DNA of 64,000 bases from Loripinus fragilis. Lineage: Eukaryota; Mollusca; Bivalvia; Lucinida; Lucinidae. Below the pieces are notes generated by a model. That model saw nothing but the letters and a program-made list of their open reading frames with translations. It had not been told where the DNA came from and did not search any database. The stretch covers positions 71,745,644 through 71,809,643 of the forward strand of contig OZ026515.1 of assembly GCA_964019695.1 (NCBI GenBank), written 5' to 3'. Shown piece after piece: positions 46,619-57,492 of the stretch. How positions within the stretch are numbered: the stretch's first letter is position 1; every line of letters begins with the position of its first letter. A program made the position numbers and the translations under genes.

Positions 46619-46738
46619 GTGCTCTTGTATTATTGAATTTATTAAACTCGTCGCGAAAAAGAGATAAAATGCTCGGCAAGCCTCGCATTTTATCTCTTTT
46701 CCCCAACTCGTTTGATAAATTCAATAAAACATGAGCAC
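46619..46738. repeat. 120-bp foldback on GTGCTC...GAGCAC
   Basis: The arms GTATTATTGAATTTATTAAA and CTCGT, then AAGAGATAAAATGC, pair with their complements on the right around GGCAAG, with a few mismatches. Non-coding. Confidence 0.8.
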
Positions 46739-47164
46739 TCATGTAAGATCCTCTATATAATACTTCACAAGGTTAGCTTTTAAGAAAGCTTTGAACCATC
46801 GCATGGCAATTTACAGTTATAATAGAAGAACTTTTGTAGTGTTTTAATATTGCATTTGCTGAAGCCACTCTTTTCAGTGTTTCATGTGTTTTAAGCTCTG
46901 AGTATTTTTTGTTTTAGTCAACGATTTGTACATAGGTGATCCATTGGAAGCAAATACAACACAGAAAATATGCATATTCCAGTAATACTCTGTTCATGAA
47001 CACACTGAATAGTGGTAAGGTTGACCCCTTCCCCAGCAGTGTGTATAGGTCATACAACCGTATTCCTCAATCGAAGTCAATGTACATAATGCGTAGGGGC
47101 ATATTGAAACTGACCTATCTCGTCATACTTAGCCTATAATATCCGAAGGCTCCACTTTTGATCT

Positions 47165-47430
47165 GGATTCTAGCTCAGTGGTAAGGTCTCCAATTGGCCT
47201 TTTCGTTTTTAGAATCAATCCGGTATCCAAATTATATCAACATCGCTCACACAATGGTGGAATTTTGGAAGTAGCTTGATCGCCGGGGAGTTAGAGAAAG
47301 AACAGTAAAACACTAGCCACTTGTTAATTGAACAGGCCCGAATCGAACACGCGCCCATGTAAGATTACTAACGTATATCACCATCGCTGACGCGATGGTG
47401 AAATAGGAGAACGGAATGTAACTCAATCAT
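47165..47430. repeat. tRNA-like fragments, possible SINE remnant
   Basis: TAGCTCAGTGGTAAG at about 47173 fits a Pol III A box, but the following B box is weak. On the minus strand, GTGTTCGATTCGGGCC (47331-47350) fits a B box with an upstream CAGCGATGG. The block CATCGCTSACRC-GATGGTG is duplicated about 140 bp apart. Degenerate tRNA-derived repeat is the likeliest reading; a working tRNA is unlikely. Confidence 0.35.
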
Positions 47431-47489
47431 GTCTACTGTTTTGCAGTTTAGGTTAGCTAAAAGCAGTTAACACACCTGTGAGTACAATT

Positions 47490-50070
47490 TGATATCTTGC
47501 TGCCAAGTGATAAAGGTATACATGTTCCTGCTTTTGGAACCCAATGCCATTCTTTTACAGCTTCGCAATCTCTCTCGCCGACATCCTTCATAAAGGCTAA
47601 GCACGGATGGAGAAAGTGAGACGCATTTTAAGGAAACAAACTGTAGAAGCAGATCTCATGAGCAGCATATTATGCCAGTACTACATAGCGTCTTGCTACT
47701 TCCCCAACCAAGTTGTACATGCTGCCTTTGTTTAACGAGTTTCCCAACAGCCCTGCAATGGTTTGGCATAGGATGAAATTTCGCCGCCAGTCCATTTACT
47801 ACATCATTATGGGTCAGACACCAGTCATGGTAGCTGATCAACCCTTATCCAGTCTGGCTAAGAAACATCAGTGGAAGTATCCACAGACAGAGCATGGCGA
47901 AGACTTCTATCAAGTTAAATTGGGGGCAATGTACACTGAGAATAAGCTATGCGGTGTCTCTGGTGACTGACTGGACGGTAGTGACTGGATTACAGCACTC
48001 ACTAACAGTGGTATCACGACTAGTGGCAAAGCTCAATATTTCACCAGTATCCACTACATCTGCAGAACTAGGTACATATAAACGCAACAGGTATCAGTAG
48101 CTGCTTTGTACATGTTCATGAGAAAGGCTTATGGTCATTATGTTGATAAAACGACAAATACTTATGATAGCGACCAAGTTACTCTGCCATATGACGTATA
48201 GCGTAAGCAGTTTTGTGCCGTACAGCTCCATGCAGATCATTGGTTCAATTACATGGAGTAATCTCTTCTCCTCTTTCAGTTTGTAAAGTCACTTCTCACT
48301 TTATATTGAGATACTTTCTTCTCTGATGACATGGGTTATTATACTTGACAATATTTACTAGTCTTGGAACCTGCCCATCCCTTGAAGATGTATTTAGAGT
48401 TCTAACGTGGTCATTTCATGTGTCAAAAGCCGCGACGAGCATTCTTAAATATTGTGTGGACCAGATACACAAGCAACTAATAGATTGGCGCAGGAATCAT
48501 GCTGGCATCATAGAGAACCTTGATGACCTACATACAGTTCGCCATCATCAGGTCGTTTGCCTACAGCTGGCTCACCTAGTCAGAGAATTTGAAGGAACAG
48601 ATAATTCAGATGAACATGTGCACCATGAACAATACCCCAAGCTCCAATCTGACTATAAATCTGATGTCATAGCATTAGTGGGTGCATTTGAATACCTGGG
48701 AAACCCTTTCTGGGAAACCAGCAGAAAGCCACTGGACTTGGACCAGTTAATCGTCACGCCTCCAGATGTGATAGACAATGTGAACGTGAGAAAAGTAAAA
48801 TACATTGGATTTAGCTATACACAGCATTTTCAACAAGCGAGTCAGCTCTCAGGAAGGGACGTTCACTGCTAAAATGCACACAACTAATCTGAAGTTGTTC
48901 AAGGTTTCTGTCTATACCACACAGAAAGTCATCAAGAACCACGAGTGAAATTTACCCAACTTTTGTTTGCAGTAAATTCCGGTCACATCATCAACGACTA
49001 TGTACTCTCCCATGAACATACCAACCTTCCTCCCAAACTAACCCTGATCGGCATTCTTCACCGTGGAAACAAGGATGAGATCCTGGTCTCCATTGTTCCT
49101 GTCGATCTTGCCCATGTAGTGACGACCACCGCTGTGTTGGATGGTGCTGTTCTCATTTCAATATCTCGTCCTGGAAGTGCTATGACTATTTCACATGCGT
49201 CTTTGTGCCGGTCTACTCCAAAGAGGCAGTGGAGAATGAAAGTAAGAAAGAAGGCAAAGATCAGGAATCGATACAATCAAGTACCACTATTGATCCAAGA
49301 CACCACATGGGAAAGTGACAAAAACACAAGAAAACATCACATACAAGAGAGCCAAAAGACAAAAAGTCCTATCAGCTGGACTGCCTTCTTTCGTGTAGAT
49401 TTGAAAAAGCAGGAGTTTTTGTTGAGCTAGTCAAATATTTGAAGAACATAACACTTCAAGAGGGCGAGCAGCTATTCACGGCAACCCTTGGTGACTGTGC
49501 AAGTTCATCTAATGCTGATGTTGGTACAGTTTCCACACTGCTCACACAAGGAAACTGGCACTAGACATTTTCTACATGTGGCTGCTACCACAATCGCCGT
49601 ACATCATCGAGGGATTGTAAAAACCAGTAAATTAAGCAATATTGTAATTCCAGGCATCTCGACAATTGTGGCCCATAGACAGCAGATTGATGAACTCTGA
49701 ATTGCATTTCATTTACGTCGGCGTTTCACAGCTGCTCACCAGCACTTAGTTGACCCGAGATGATTAGAACTCACACGGCTGTGCTTGAGATATTCGTAAC
49801 CCAGCACTACGTTGTCTAATAAGAGCTTGTTAGATGATGCAAGACTCTGCCTATTTGAAACTTCGATCACATGCCTCCAAGCAGTGATACTCTGCATCAG
49901 CATTACCTCAGAGTGGACATATATTATATGGGGTAATGCAATCCAAACATCTCCAGACCCAGTGTCTCCAAAAAAAATGAGGTGGCAGCAAGAATCCTCG
50001 CTAGCTCATTTAAATCACTTTCCCTATAATTTCGATGAACCTACTCCAGCTTGTTATTTGCCACTGTAAA
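47490..50070 (+). pseudogene. H-E-E-A-D-T-R family pseudogene, near full-length (locus B)
   Basis: Blocks in order, in shifting frames: FDILLPSDKGIHVP; LYMLPLFNEFPNSPAMVWH; GQTPVMVADQPLSSLAKKHQ with QTEHGEDFYQVKLGAMYTE; GDWLDGSDWITALTNSGITT; VAALYMFMRKAYGHYV; KSDVIALVGAFEYLGNPFWE (in a 175-codon open stretch, 48345-48872); TTAVLDGAVLISISRPGSAM; FVELVKYLKNIT-type; SHKETGTRHFLHVAATTIA (normally HEEADTR); and DDARLCLFETS near the end. This order agrees with a large multicopy family I recall from mollusc and cnidarian genomes, normally ~900-1,000+ residues, of unknown function. Acidic motifs suggest a FEN1/PIN-type nuclease fold (inference). Stops, frameshifts and loss of E/A/D in the key block show it is dead. 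Confidence 0.72.
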
Positions 50071-50387
50071 AGAGGAATTGTACAGTTCCTTTCAACTGTT
50101 GTATGCATGGTCAACCCTGTATGATTCTCTTTACTTGGGTGAAAGTTCAAAATTTTCTAAAATCCTAAACTTTAGAAATTCTAATTTTAAAACTTGCAGG
50201 ATGCATACAAAACCATATTACTTCAAGTTTAAATGGTTAATTGTGTTTTGCTAATCTGAAAACTAATCAAGGAACCTATTATAATTTCCCTTAATTCGGC
50301 ATTTTGAGGCTGACTTTCTGACTTTCTATTCTCAAAATCCAGAATTCAGGATTAATCCTGAAAACTTTCACCATGTCTTTAAATAAT

Positions 50388-51960
50388 GGCGCTGTCACAT
50401 ATTTACGGATAAAGGTATCGGACGTCAAACGAACAGAAAAAAAAGGCAAAAAATGTGATGGAAGTCGTCTCGGTGTAAGTGAATGTCGTCCCGGAAGTTG
50501 TAAAGAGGGCAAACGTACCGGACAAGTAACGGAAAAAGAATGATCAACTCATGTACCTGTAACGGATGTATGACGGACAAAACGAATATGTACCGTATAA
50601 GTAACAGACAAAACGTTCGTTGGACGAAAACAGAATGCGCATGCGGTACTCGTCTTGGGAACTCTGTTACATGTCCTGTAGTTGACCATTTACAATTCAG
50701 GTCGAACGAACATCAACGGATACATACAGGATACCTACCGGATGCTGAACGCATGAGAACCGGACAAACCGCACGAAAAACAGAAAAACACATACCAATG
50801 CACGAGTAATTGGTTGGTTGGTTTTGTTGCTTTACGTCCCAAGTCAACAACTATGGTCATTGCGGGACGGTCAGTTTACCTAACCACACTTTTTCCTGGG
50901 CAGACTTGAACAGGCGGTTAACCAGTAATTTGTGCACACACTTTCGCTTGTAACTGAGCTTGTAACTGACAACAACCCTTCTTGAATGAATCAGCGGAAG
51001 GGAGGAGAATGACCGTAGAAATTATTTCATGATCAATCTCCACGAAGGTATGGGACCGGGCGGGGATCGAACTCGCGACCCCTGGATCTGCAGTCAGACA
51101 CGCATCTGTAGCCAGACACGTTACCGACTGCGCTACGCGGCCCGGTCCAACGCACGAGTAACATTCATCCACCGTACATATTTATCTGTGGCGTCCGTTC
51201 GAAGTTTTTAATATGTCCAAAACTTGCCAACAGATAGGACCGGACAAAACGGATATAACCTGACATGTAACGCATTCACCGCGTGAACTGACAGATAATT
51301 TTACTGTCCGTTATGGGTCCGTTATGGTGCTGTTACATATTAACAGATAAAGGTAACGGATGCCGAACGAACAGAAAAAGTACAAAATGTTTATCCGTTG
51401 ATGGAAGTCGTCTCAGTAACGGTGAAGATCGTTGCGGAAGCCGTAAGGAGCGCATACGTACCGAACAAGTAATGGGCAAAGAACGGCCAACAAACGTATG
51501 TGTAACCGATGTATAACTGACAAAACGAAGATGTACCGTATAAGAAATGGACACAACGTTGGCTGAACGATCACAGAATGCAAATGTGGTACTCATCCAG
51601 GAAACCTTTGTTACCTGTCCTGCAGTTGACTGTTCACAACTCAGGTCGAACAGACATCAATGGATACATACAGGACACCTACAGGATGCCAAACGCATGA
51701 GAACCGGACAAAACATGTGAGAACCGGACAAACCGCATTCAAACGCATAAGTAAAGTTCACCCACCATACATATTTATCCAGCGGTGCCCCTTCGAAGTT
51801 TTGAACTTGTTCAAAACTTGCCAATGGATAGAACCGGAAAAAACGGATATCACCTGACAAGGAACGCATTCACCGCATAAGAAATGGACGTGAAACGCAT
51901 GCAAACGGACACGAACGGACAGACACTTTTACTGTCCGTTACGCGTCCGTTAGTGCTATC
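50388..51960 (+). repeat. Tandem duplication of a ~600-bp unit
   Basis: The first unit starts near 50388 (GGCGCTGTCACATATT) and the second near 51324 (GGTGCTGTTACATATT). Both continue through ATGGAAGTCGTCTC, CAAAACGAAKATGTACCGTA and ACATCAAYGGATACATACAG to TTTTACTGTCCGTTA. The first unit is lengthened by the SINE at 50810-51148. The sequence is rich in CGGACAAA and ACGGA words, unlike its AT-rich flanks. ORFs of 60-89 codons here are not shared between the units. Confidence 0.85.
50810..51148 (-). mobile_element. Full-length tRNA-Cys-headed SINE (S2)
   Basis: On the minus strand the head starts GGACCGGGCCGCGTAGCGCA (A box TAGCGCAGTCGG), has GACTGCAGATCC in the anticodon arm and the B box GAGTTCGATCCCC. 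A body through TTGATCATGAAATAATTTC and AAGAAGGGTTGTTGTCAG runs to an AACCAACCAACC tail. CCAAYGCACGAGTAA flanks both sides (50795-50809 and 51147-51161), a 15-bp target duplication with one mismatch; its first bases overlap the head. The anticodon-arm segment (GTGTCTGRCTRCAGAT) is present twice. Relatives: 1349-1521 and 52855-53130. Confidence 0.9.
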
Positions 51961-52134
51961 CCGTAAGGTGTGACAGTCACTTTAGCGCTATCAGGTAAGT
52001 CACTTAAAGGTTTATGTTCCCATAATGGTAACAGGATTGGGGAACAGACTGATGGAGAATGACTTGAAGTTTTGTATCACAAGAATGATTTACAGGTTTT
52101 GTTCGTCAACTACGTGTATGACCATTTCAACTTT

Positions 52135-52340
52135 GTGTTTTATTTTCAGGATCAAAACATATTCCAAAAACAAATTTGATGCCAGAAATGAGTTCAATGA
52201 CCTCAAATTAGCTAGAAAACATGTATCATTATAGCTTCTACAACAAAAAGTTTTTGGGCCATGGGTAAGACATGTTTTCCAATATGGCCGACTGTGCCAT
52301 CTTGAATTTTAAGATACAGCGTGTCTCTTTGGATAGTGAC
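52135..52340 (+). repeat. Dispersed repeat K, copy 4
   Basis: TTCCAAAAACAAATTTGATG, AAACATGTATCATTATAGC, ATGTTTTCCAATATGGCCGA and GTGTCTCTTTGGATAGT, in the order of the 30.0-kb copy. Confidence 0.75.
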
Positions 52341-52681
52341 AGAATTTTCCTCACTGCTGTACAGTTAGATTTTATAGCCCTTATCATCATGGTCAAGCTA
52401 TCAATTACTCTACAGGTTCAAGAAATTAAGACCAAAGAAGCAAGAAGGCCATAAATGAGCCAGTTAGCCTAATGTCTTTGGTTCCAGATAAAATATGAAA
52501 CCTAGTTTTTAGTCTTTCAAGAACAGAAATACACTTTCCAGCAGCAATTTAACAATATAATCAGTTATAATCAATTATAAATATTGCATTATCAAACATT
52601 TTTTTTTTTTATGTTTTTTTTTTCAACAGCAACAACAACAACACATCACCAGCACCACAACAATAGCAACAAAAATAGTAA

Positions 52682-52728
52682 AATAAATTATTAATAATAA
52701 TGATAATAATAATAATAATAATAATAAT

Positions 52729-52769
<41 letters not shown>

Positions 52770-52780
52770 TAATAATAAAT
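52682..52780. repeat. (AAT)n microsatellite with interruptions
   Basis: About 30 AAT-type units. A (CAA)n-rich segment (52625-52670) precedes it. The 89-codon minus-strand ORF with a poly-Leu run is an artefact. Confidence 0.95.
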
Positions 52781-52854
52781 GGATAAAAATTGAAGAGCTG
52801 TAAATGTAATCAAAGTACATGTAGGTCTGACGATCAATTTTGGTTTTTGGTCTG

Positions 52855-53130
52855 GTTTGCGGTTTTACGCCCCAGTAAACAGCTATGGTCATGTGGAGTT
52901 GGTCAGTTAACTTAACCTCACTTATTCTTCTGCAAGCTTAACCAAGCCGTTTACAAGAACATCGTGCACATGAATCGCTTGTAACTGTCAACAGTCCTTC
53001 TTGAATGAACAAAGACAATATTCCATTATCAATCTCCACGAAAGTATGGTACTGGCCAGAATCAAACTCATGACTCCTGTGGACTCTGCAATCAGACTAG
53101 CTACCAATCGCACTATGAGGCCCGGACCCC
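52855..53130 (-). repeat. tRNA-Cys-like SINE, diverged copy (S3)
   Basis: The minus-strand head GGTCCGGGCCTCATAGTGCG has a single anticodon arm (CTGATTGCAGAGTCC) and a B box GAGTTTGATTCTGG. A body with TCAATCTCCACGAAAG and AGTCCTTCTTGAATGA (plus strand) follows. It lacks the duplicated arm seen in S1 and S2, and the GATTCATTCAAGAAGG region is reduced. Confidence 0.8.
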
Positions 53131-53706
53131 CTGTTATCTACCGAAATGCTGAATTTCTCTGTACAATTTGGGATTCAAACTCACCACCTTGACATAACTG
53201 CCCAATACTGCATCGACTTTAAAGAACCCAATCCCCGCTATTTCTAAAAGCCTCTCATCAAGACTTTTAGAGTACATGGATCTTGACATCATGCCCTGGC
53301 GAGTGAACACACTATACCGTCCCCTTCTCTCAAAATTTGAAAACACGGTTTTGTTCTGGCTTTTTAAGCACAACAATATGATAAAGCTTGTAGCACGATG
53401 ATATATGATAGCACAGACTTTTATCTTCTTTCTAAAGAATTTTCATAGTACGAACTAAACAACAAAGAAAAGATTTAACAAAAAGTTTTATGCGTCTTTT
53501 CTTACCTTTTAAGTAGATTTTCCAAGCATATCACGGTACATGTATATAGGGTCTGTGATTTAGAGATATATGGACCAGGGAGTACTGACAATATGTTATT
53601 CCTTAACTCACACTACTGAGATATGGTTCACGATGGATAAATAGATGGGCACAATAATGATCAGACAAAATGATATCCTTAATTCTGACTTGCCTCACAA
53701 AAGTAA

Positions 53707-53832
<126 letters not shown>

Positions 53833-54556
53833 GTCAGCAAATAAATAAAAAGAAAACAATGCTGTTGTGACTTCATAGGTTTAAAACAGATGAAGCAAGA
53901 ATATCTTAGCCATTTAGAATACAGATACCCATTGTATAAATGGCCATTAACTGGCCTCTGAACTGACCCATTTTGATAGTTCCTCTTGAAATCTGATAAA
54001 TCACTTGCCATGTGGATTGGTTAAGCATCATTATAATGTCACAGTGTATTAACTGTACAGTTATTCTCTCTCAGAGAATGGCAAAAAGCAGTCAGTTAAT
54101 GCCCCTGATAAACACAGGTAACTACCGAGGTGGAACAAATGATAAACCCGGTCCAACCATTTGAAATCCTCTGCCTTTATCATAGGGTCATAATGGTGAT
54201 TAGGTGATAAATAAGTGTAATTATTTTGACAGCTGTGCCAATTTAGAGATGCTGATAAGCATTAACTGAGTAAAAATGTTGAAAAGATTATAAAATAAGA
54301 TGTTTTAAATTGATTTGGAATATTCTGAGTCATATTTCAAGAAAAAATGTTTTCCAATATTTGCAATAAAAGCAGGGATAAAAACCGAGGAGACCCAACT
54401 ATTTGGACCTAGTTGTTCTGAGAGAGTAGTCAAGGGAGAAAACTGACTGCTGTCTCCCATTCTCAAGATATGAGGGGCTTTGGGTAAGACTGGATAGTTC
54501 TTTCCCTGTTGCCTTGTGGAGCTTCTATATCAAAGGGGACCTTTACATCATGATTT
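53833..54556. other. Unassigned; weak inverted pair at 54063-54095 and 54438-54470
   Basis: GAGAATGG, then AAGCAGTCAGTT, is answered by AACTGACTGCTG and CCCATTCTC with gaps, hinting at an old 410-bp MITE. A short family-K fragment (GGAGCTTCTATATCAAAGG) lies at about 54518-54555. Confidence 0.4.
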
Positions 54557-54935
54557 TTATTTATACAATATTTAAAGAGGTGTACACTTTTAGCTGAAAT
54601 AGCCATTCTACCAAGTGGCCCTCTATAACAAAACTATATACATCAACATTTTCTTTACAAATTGCACATGTTTTAAAAGGGTGCATGGATGCATTAAACA
54701 GTTCAAATACATCTTTGAATCTTGAAATAGCACATTCATTGAAAAGTATCTGATTTATAATAATAACGAGTCAATCACAACAATCACCGAACTCATGTCA
54801 CAAATACAGAATTTAATACCGTCCGATCGGCGGAGACTCAATCGTGCCTGAGCCTTAGCACAGAACAACAAAGGCCCCGCTGATCACTCAAAAGTGCAAA
54901 TAGCAGAAGGCAAGGCCCAGACCAGATTTGAAGTC
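54557..54935. repeat. Dispersed repeat N, copy 1
   Basis: AGGTGTACACTTTTAGCTGA, ATTCTACCAAGTGGCC, ACCGTCCGATCGGCGGAGAC and AGCAGAAGGCAAGGCCCAGA are shared in order with 58138-58535. The CpG-containing middle is the best conserved part. Confidence 0.85.
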
Positions 54936-54963
54936 ATAGTCTGGGATTTCACACTTAACATCT

Positions 54964-55447
54964 CTGGCGCACTTCGAATCGAACTATAGTCCCTACTATA
55001 GTAACTAAAGTTTGATTCGAACACTTATAGTCGCTACTAGGGTGACGTCACGAACCTACTAGAGATGGTCGGAGCACCGTTACTGTAGTAGATAGGTTCC
55101 CTAGCTGGTTCCCTACTCTAGACCTATCCAGCACGATGGGTTCAAGATCTAGCACGATGGGTTCAAGATCGGTCAGTAGCCTCAAAATGATGTTTTTGTA
55201 AAATAAAACTAGCTGAGCATAATTTTTGGTCCCACTTATTCGTAATTGATTATTACAAAGCGCTGTGCAGTTTATAACATCCTTTTTGTCTACGACGAAG
55301 AATTGAAGTAGAGCATACAGGGCTATTATTTTTGTTTACTTGCCAACCAACTAAAAGTTCCAACTTTAGTTGTTCGGGTGTAAACGTGCGTGCACATCTA
55401 TTACGTAAGAACTATAGTAGGAACTTTAGTTCGATTCGAAGTGCGCC
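54964..55447. mobile_element. MITE with GGCGCACTTCGAATCGAAC ends
   Basis: The left end GGCGCACTTCGAATCGAACT and the complementary right end AGTTCGATTCGAAGTGCGCC extend inward through CTATAGT/ACTATAG. TCT lies directly outside both ends (54961-54963, 55448-55450), a candidate 3-bp target duplication of the PIF/Harbinger kind. A 21-bp internal unit, TAGCACGATGGGTTCAAGAT, is doubled near 55130-55172. It inserted just past repeat N. Confidence 0.85.
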
Positions 55448-56009
55448 TCTATTTTACAAAAGGTAGCAAAACCGAAACAGGCTGAGGATAAAAAAATGAA
55501 GAATTTGAGGTTTGATTTTTCGTTTATAAAGCAGCATGACACGATCAGTTCGGATTAGCACAGTATTCATAGACCGTACGCAGAGTACGCACAGCATGTT
55601 AAACGTTCGTTGAGAGATCGTTTCCGCTATCGTTCCTCAGCTCGACGTGAACTCGTTCTGGGGTCATTTCTAATTACTATGTTAAGCCTCGATGATCACA
55701 TTCCTTGGATTTTTCAGCACATGTGTGTGTATTCGAGATTTTTCATATTTTTGCAACTTGTCGTCTCAATTCGTAATAGTGTAGCCTAAACACGGCTTTA
55801 GACTCAGCCTTGGAATAAAGTTTATTTTACAGCTTATCAGCCAAGGAACCGGTCGCCTGAAGAAAATGATCAATACCTTTTAATGACTTCCACAAGGGGT
55901 TCTGTAACTGATTTTCTGGATAAACTTTTTCAGACAATGGCAAACAGTACAGACTCAGATCATCTGCTACAGAGTAAAGCGTTTAATAAGGGTCTGAGCT
56001 GTTAGCCAA
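55448..56009. other. Unassigned
   Basis: Sequence of mixed composition with no ORF or repeat partner noticed, apart from a family-G-like GGCAAACAGTACAGACTCAG near 55940. Confidence 0.35.
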
Positions 56010-56480
56010 AAATTGTGTTAACTCTTTTCTGCTGATAAACTTTGCAACCAGTTTGGACCTAGATCAGGCTCGCCTGATCTGGATCCAAACTGTTTGACAC
56101 TATGATGGTATTCCTGATATAATATTTAAAAAAAGTCGATTTAAAAAATCAGCACAAAAAGTATGCAAAATTACCCAGATAGACAAAGAGTTTACCATTA
56201 AAGAGCCAATCGCAACAAAAGTCATCTGCTGTTGACGTCTGTTGAAATGTTTCAGTACCTTTAAACAGTGTTGGTCTGGTCAGACTGCTCATGCCTTCTA
56301 GTGTCGTCTGCTTAAAACCTTTGCAAACAGTTTGTCCCAGTTCAGGCCCGCCTGATATGTATCCAAACTGTTTGTCGCTCTGCTGGTGTTCTTTAAAGAA
56401 ATTTTCGAAGAAAAAAAATCATGATAAAGAAAATCAGCAGACGACAAACAAGCATGCAAAATTACACAGAAGGCAAAGAA
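56010..56480. repeat. Two diverged family-G-like units in tandem
   Basis: Each unit holds TTTGCAAMCAGTTTG, a GCCTGAT palindrome and WTCCAAACTGTTTG, then an A-rich segment and GTATGCAAAATTAC or GCATGCAAAATTACAC. The first runs from about 56019 to 56180, the second from about 56310 to 56475. Confidence 0.6.
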
Positions 56481-56545
56481 TGATACATTCTTAGGCCAGA
56501 TTTTTTTATTAGTAGATTTACGGTAATTTTTTCTGGGACGAAAAA

Positions 56546-56605
56546 CAAAAGAAAAAAAAAGGTCTAAAAATGACCAGTTGACTGGTCATTTTCAGACCTT
56601 TTTTT
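56546..56605. repeat. Hairpin on AAAAAGGTCTRAAAATGACC
   Basis: The arms AGGTCTAAAAATGACCAGT and its complement flank TG. The outer A/T runs extend the stem. Confidence 0.75.
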
Positions 56606-56967
56606 ATTTTCATTTTTTTCATTTTCAGAGCTTTTTTAAATATCTCCAGAACAATCAGTAAAATCAGTAAAAACTAGTAAAGTAAACCAACAGTCTGTAT
56701 TAAATCATTAAATATTTCATAATTTTCCTGCATAGGACAATCACTTTCACAGTGTCACTCTAAAAATACACAAACAGAACCTCAAAACTCAAAAATATTT
56801 TTTTTCAACGAAACAAATAATATTTAGAGTCAGAGGATAAAATAAAAAAATAATTTTAGAAATTAAATTTTATTTTGTTTCTTCTTTCTGGAAAATTACA
56901 GTAGAAGGGTTTGTAGATCAACTAATACAAAATTATGGCCTTAACCATAGCAGAGGTCAACATTATA
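56606..56967. other. AT-rich, nothing recognised
   Basis: No ORF or repeat partner noticed. Confidence 0.35.
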
Positions 56968-57107
56968 CAATTGATGCATTCTTTTGAGGTTAACATCAGG
57001 ATTTGTCAACCCGAGAACAGTGATGTTCACCGAGGCAAAGCCGAGGTGAACATCACTTTCGAGGGTTGACTAATCCTGATGTTAACCTCAAAAGAATGCA
57101 CCAATTG
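56968..57107. mobile_element. 140-bp palindromic foldback with CAATTG ends
   Basis: The left arm ATGCATTCTTTTGAGGTTAA and CATCAGGATT, with the inner GTGATGTTCACC, pairs nearly perfectly with the right arm around GAGGCAAAGCCGAGG. Both ends are CAATTG. Non-coding. Confidence 0.85.
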
Positions 57108-57278
57108 TTTTGTTAGATGACACTGTCTCGCTTTTCCTAGTTTTATTTAAAGTATTTTCATATTTATAAATTTACTCAAGTCAGGTGTTCCTTGTGCACT
57201 TTCACTAGGAAGATTATTTCAACAATCTACTTCCCAAATTTCTGCAACTCTTATGAGATAAGCAAAATAATTGCATTT

Positions 57279-57492
57279 TTAACCCATATTTGCCTGACGC
57301 CCTTTATGTGGGACATAGGTAAATAGCGCAGACCCAAAATTCGGCGTCTGATCAGGGTCTCCACTGTTTGCTTGCATAATTTTCTATTAAAACTTGAATA
57401 GAAAAAAAAATACCACCTAACATCCCTTAAAACAGAAATGGACTGTTCCAGTTGATAAGGATGGGAAATTCCTTTCGGCATAAATGGGTTAA
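57279..57492. mobile_element. Family-G MITE, full-length diverged copy
   Basis: Starts TTAACCCATATTTGCC and ends ATAAATGGGTTAA. GGCGTCTGATCAGGGTC and CACTGTTTGC lie inside. The left half of the central palindrome is reduced. Confidence 0.72.

Noticed and set aside
47165..47240. A functional tRNA gene
   Set aside because: The A box is good, but the B box and acceptor stem do not fit. More likely a SINE or tRNA-derived remnant.
50680..50760. HQRIHTG-like zinc-finger match in the duplicated unit
   Set aside because: The Cys pair is at the wrong spacing for a C2H2 finger and the peptide is not conserved between the two tandem units.
52623..52892. Poly-leucine minus-strand ORF
   Set aside because: Translation of an AAT microsatellite with CAA repeats.
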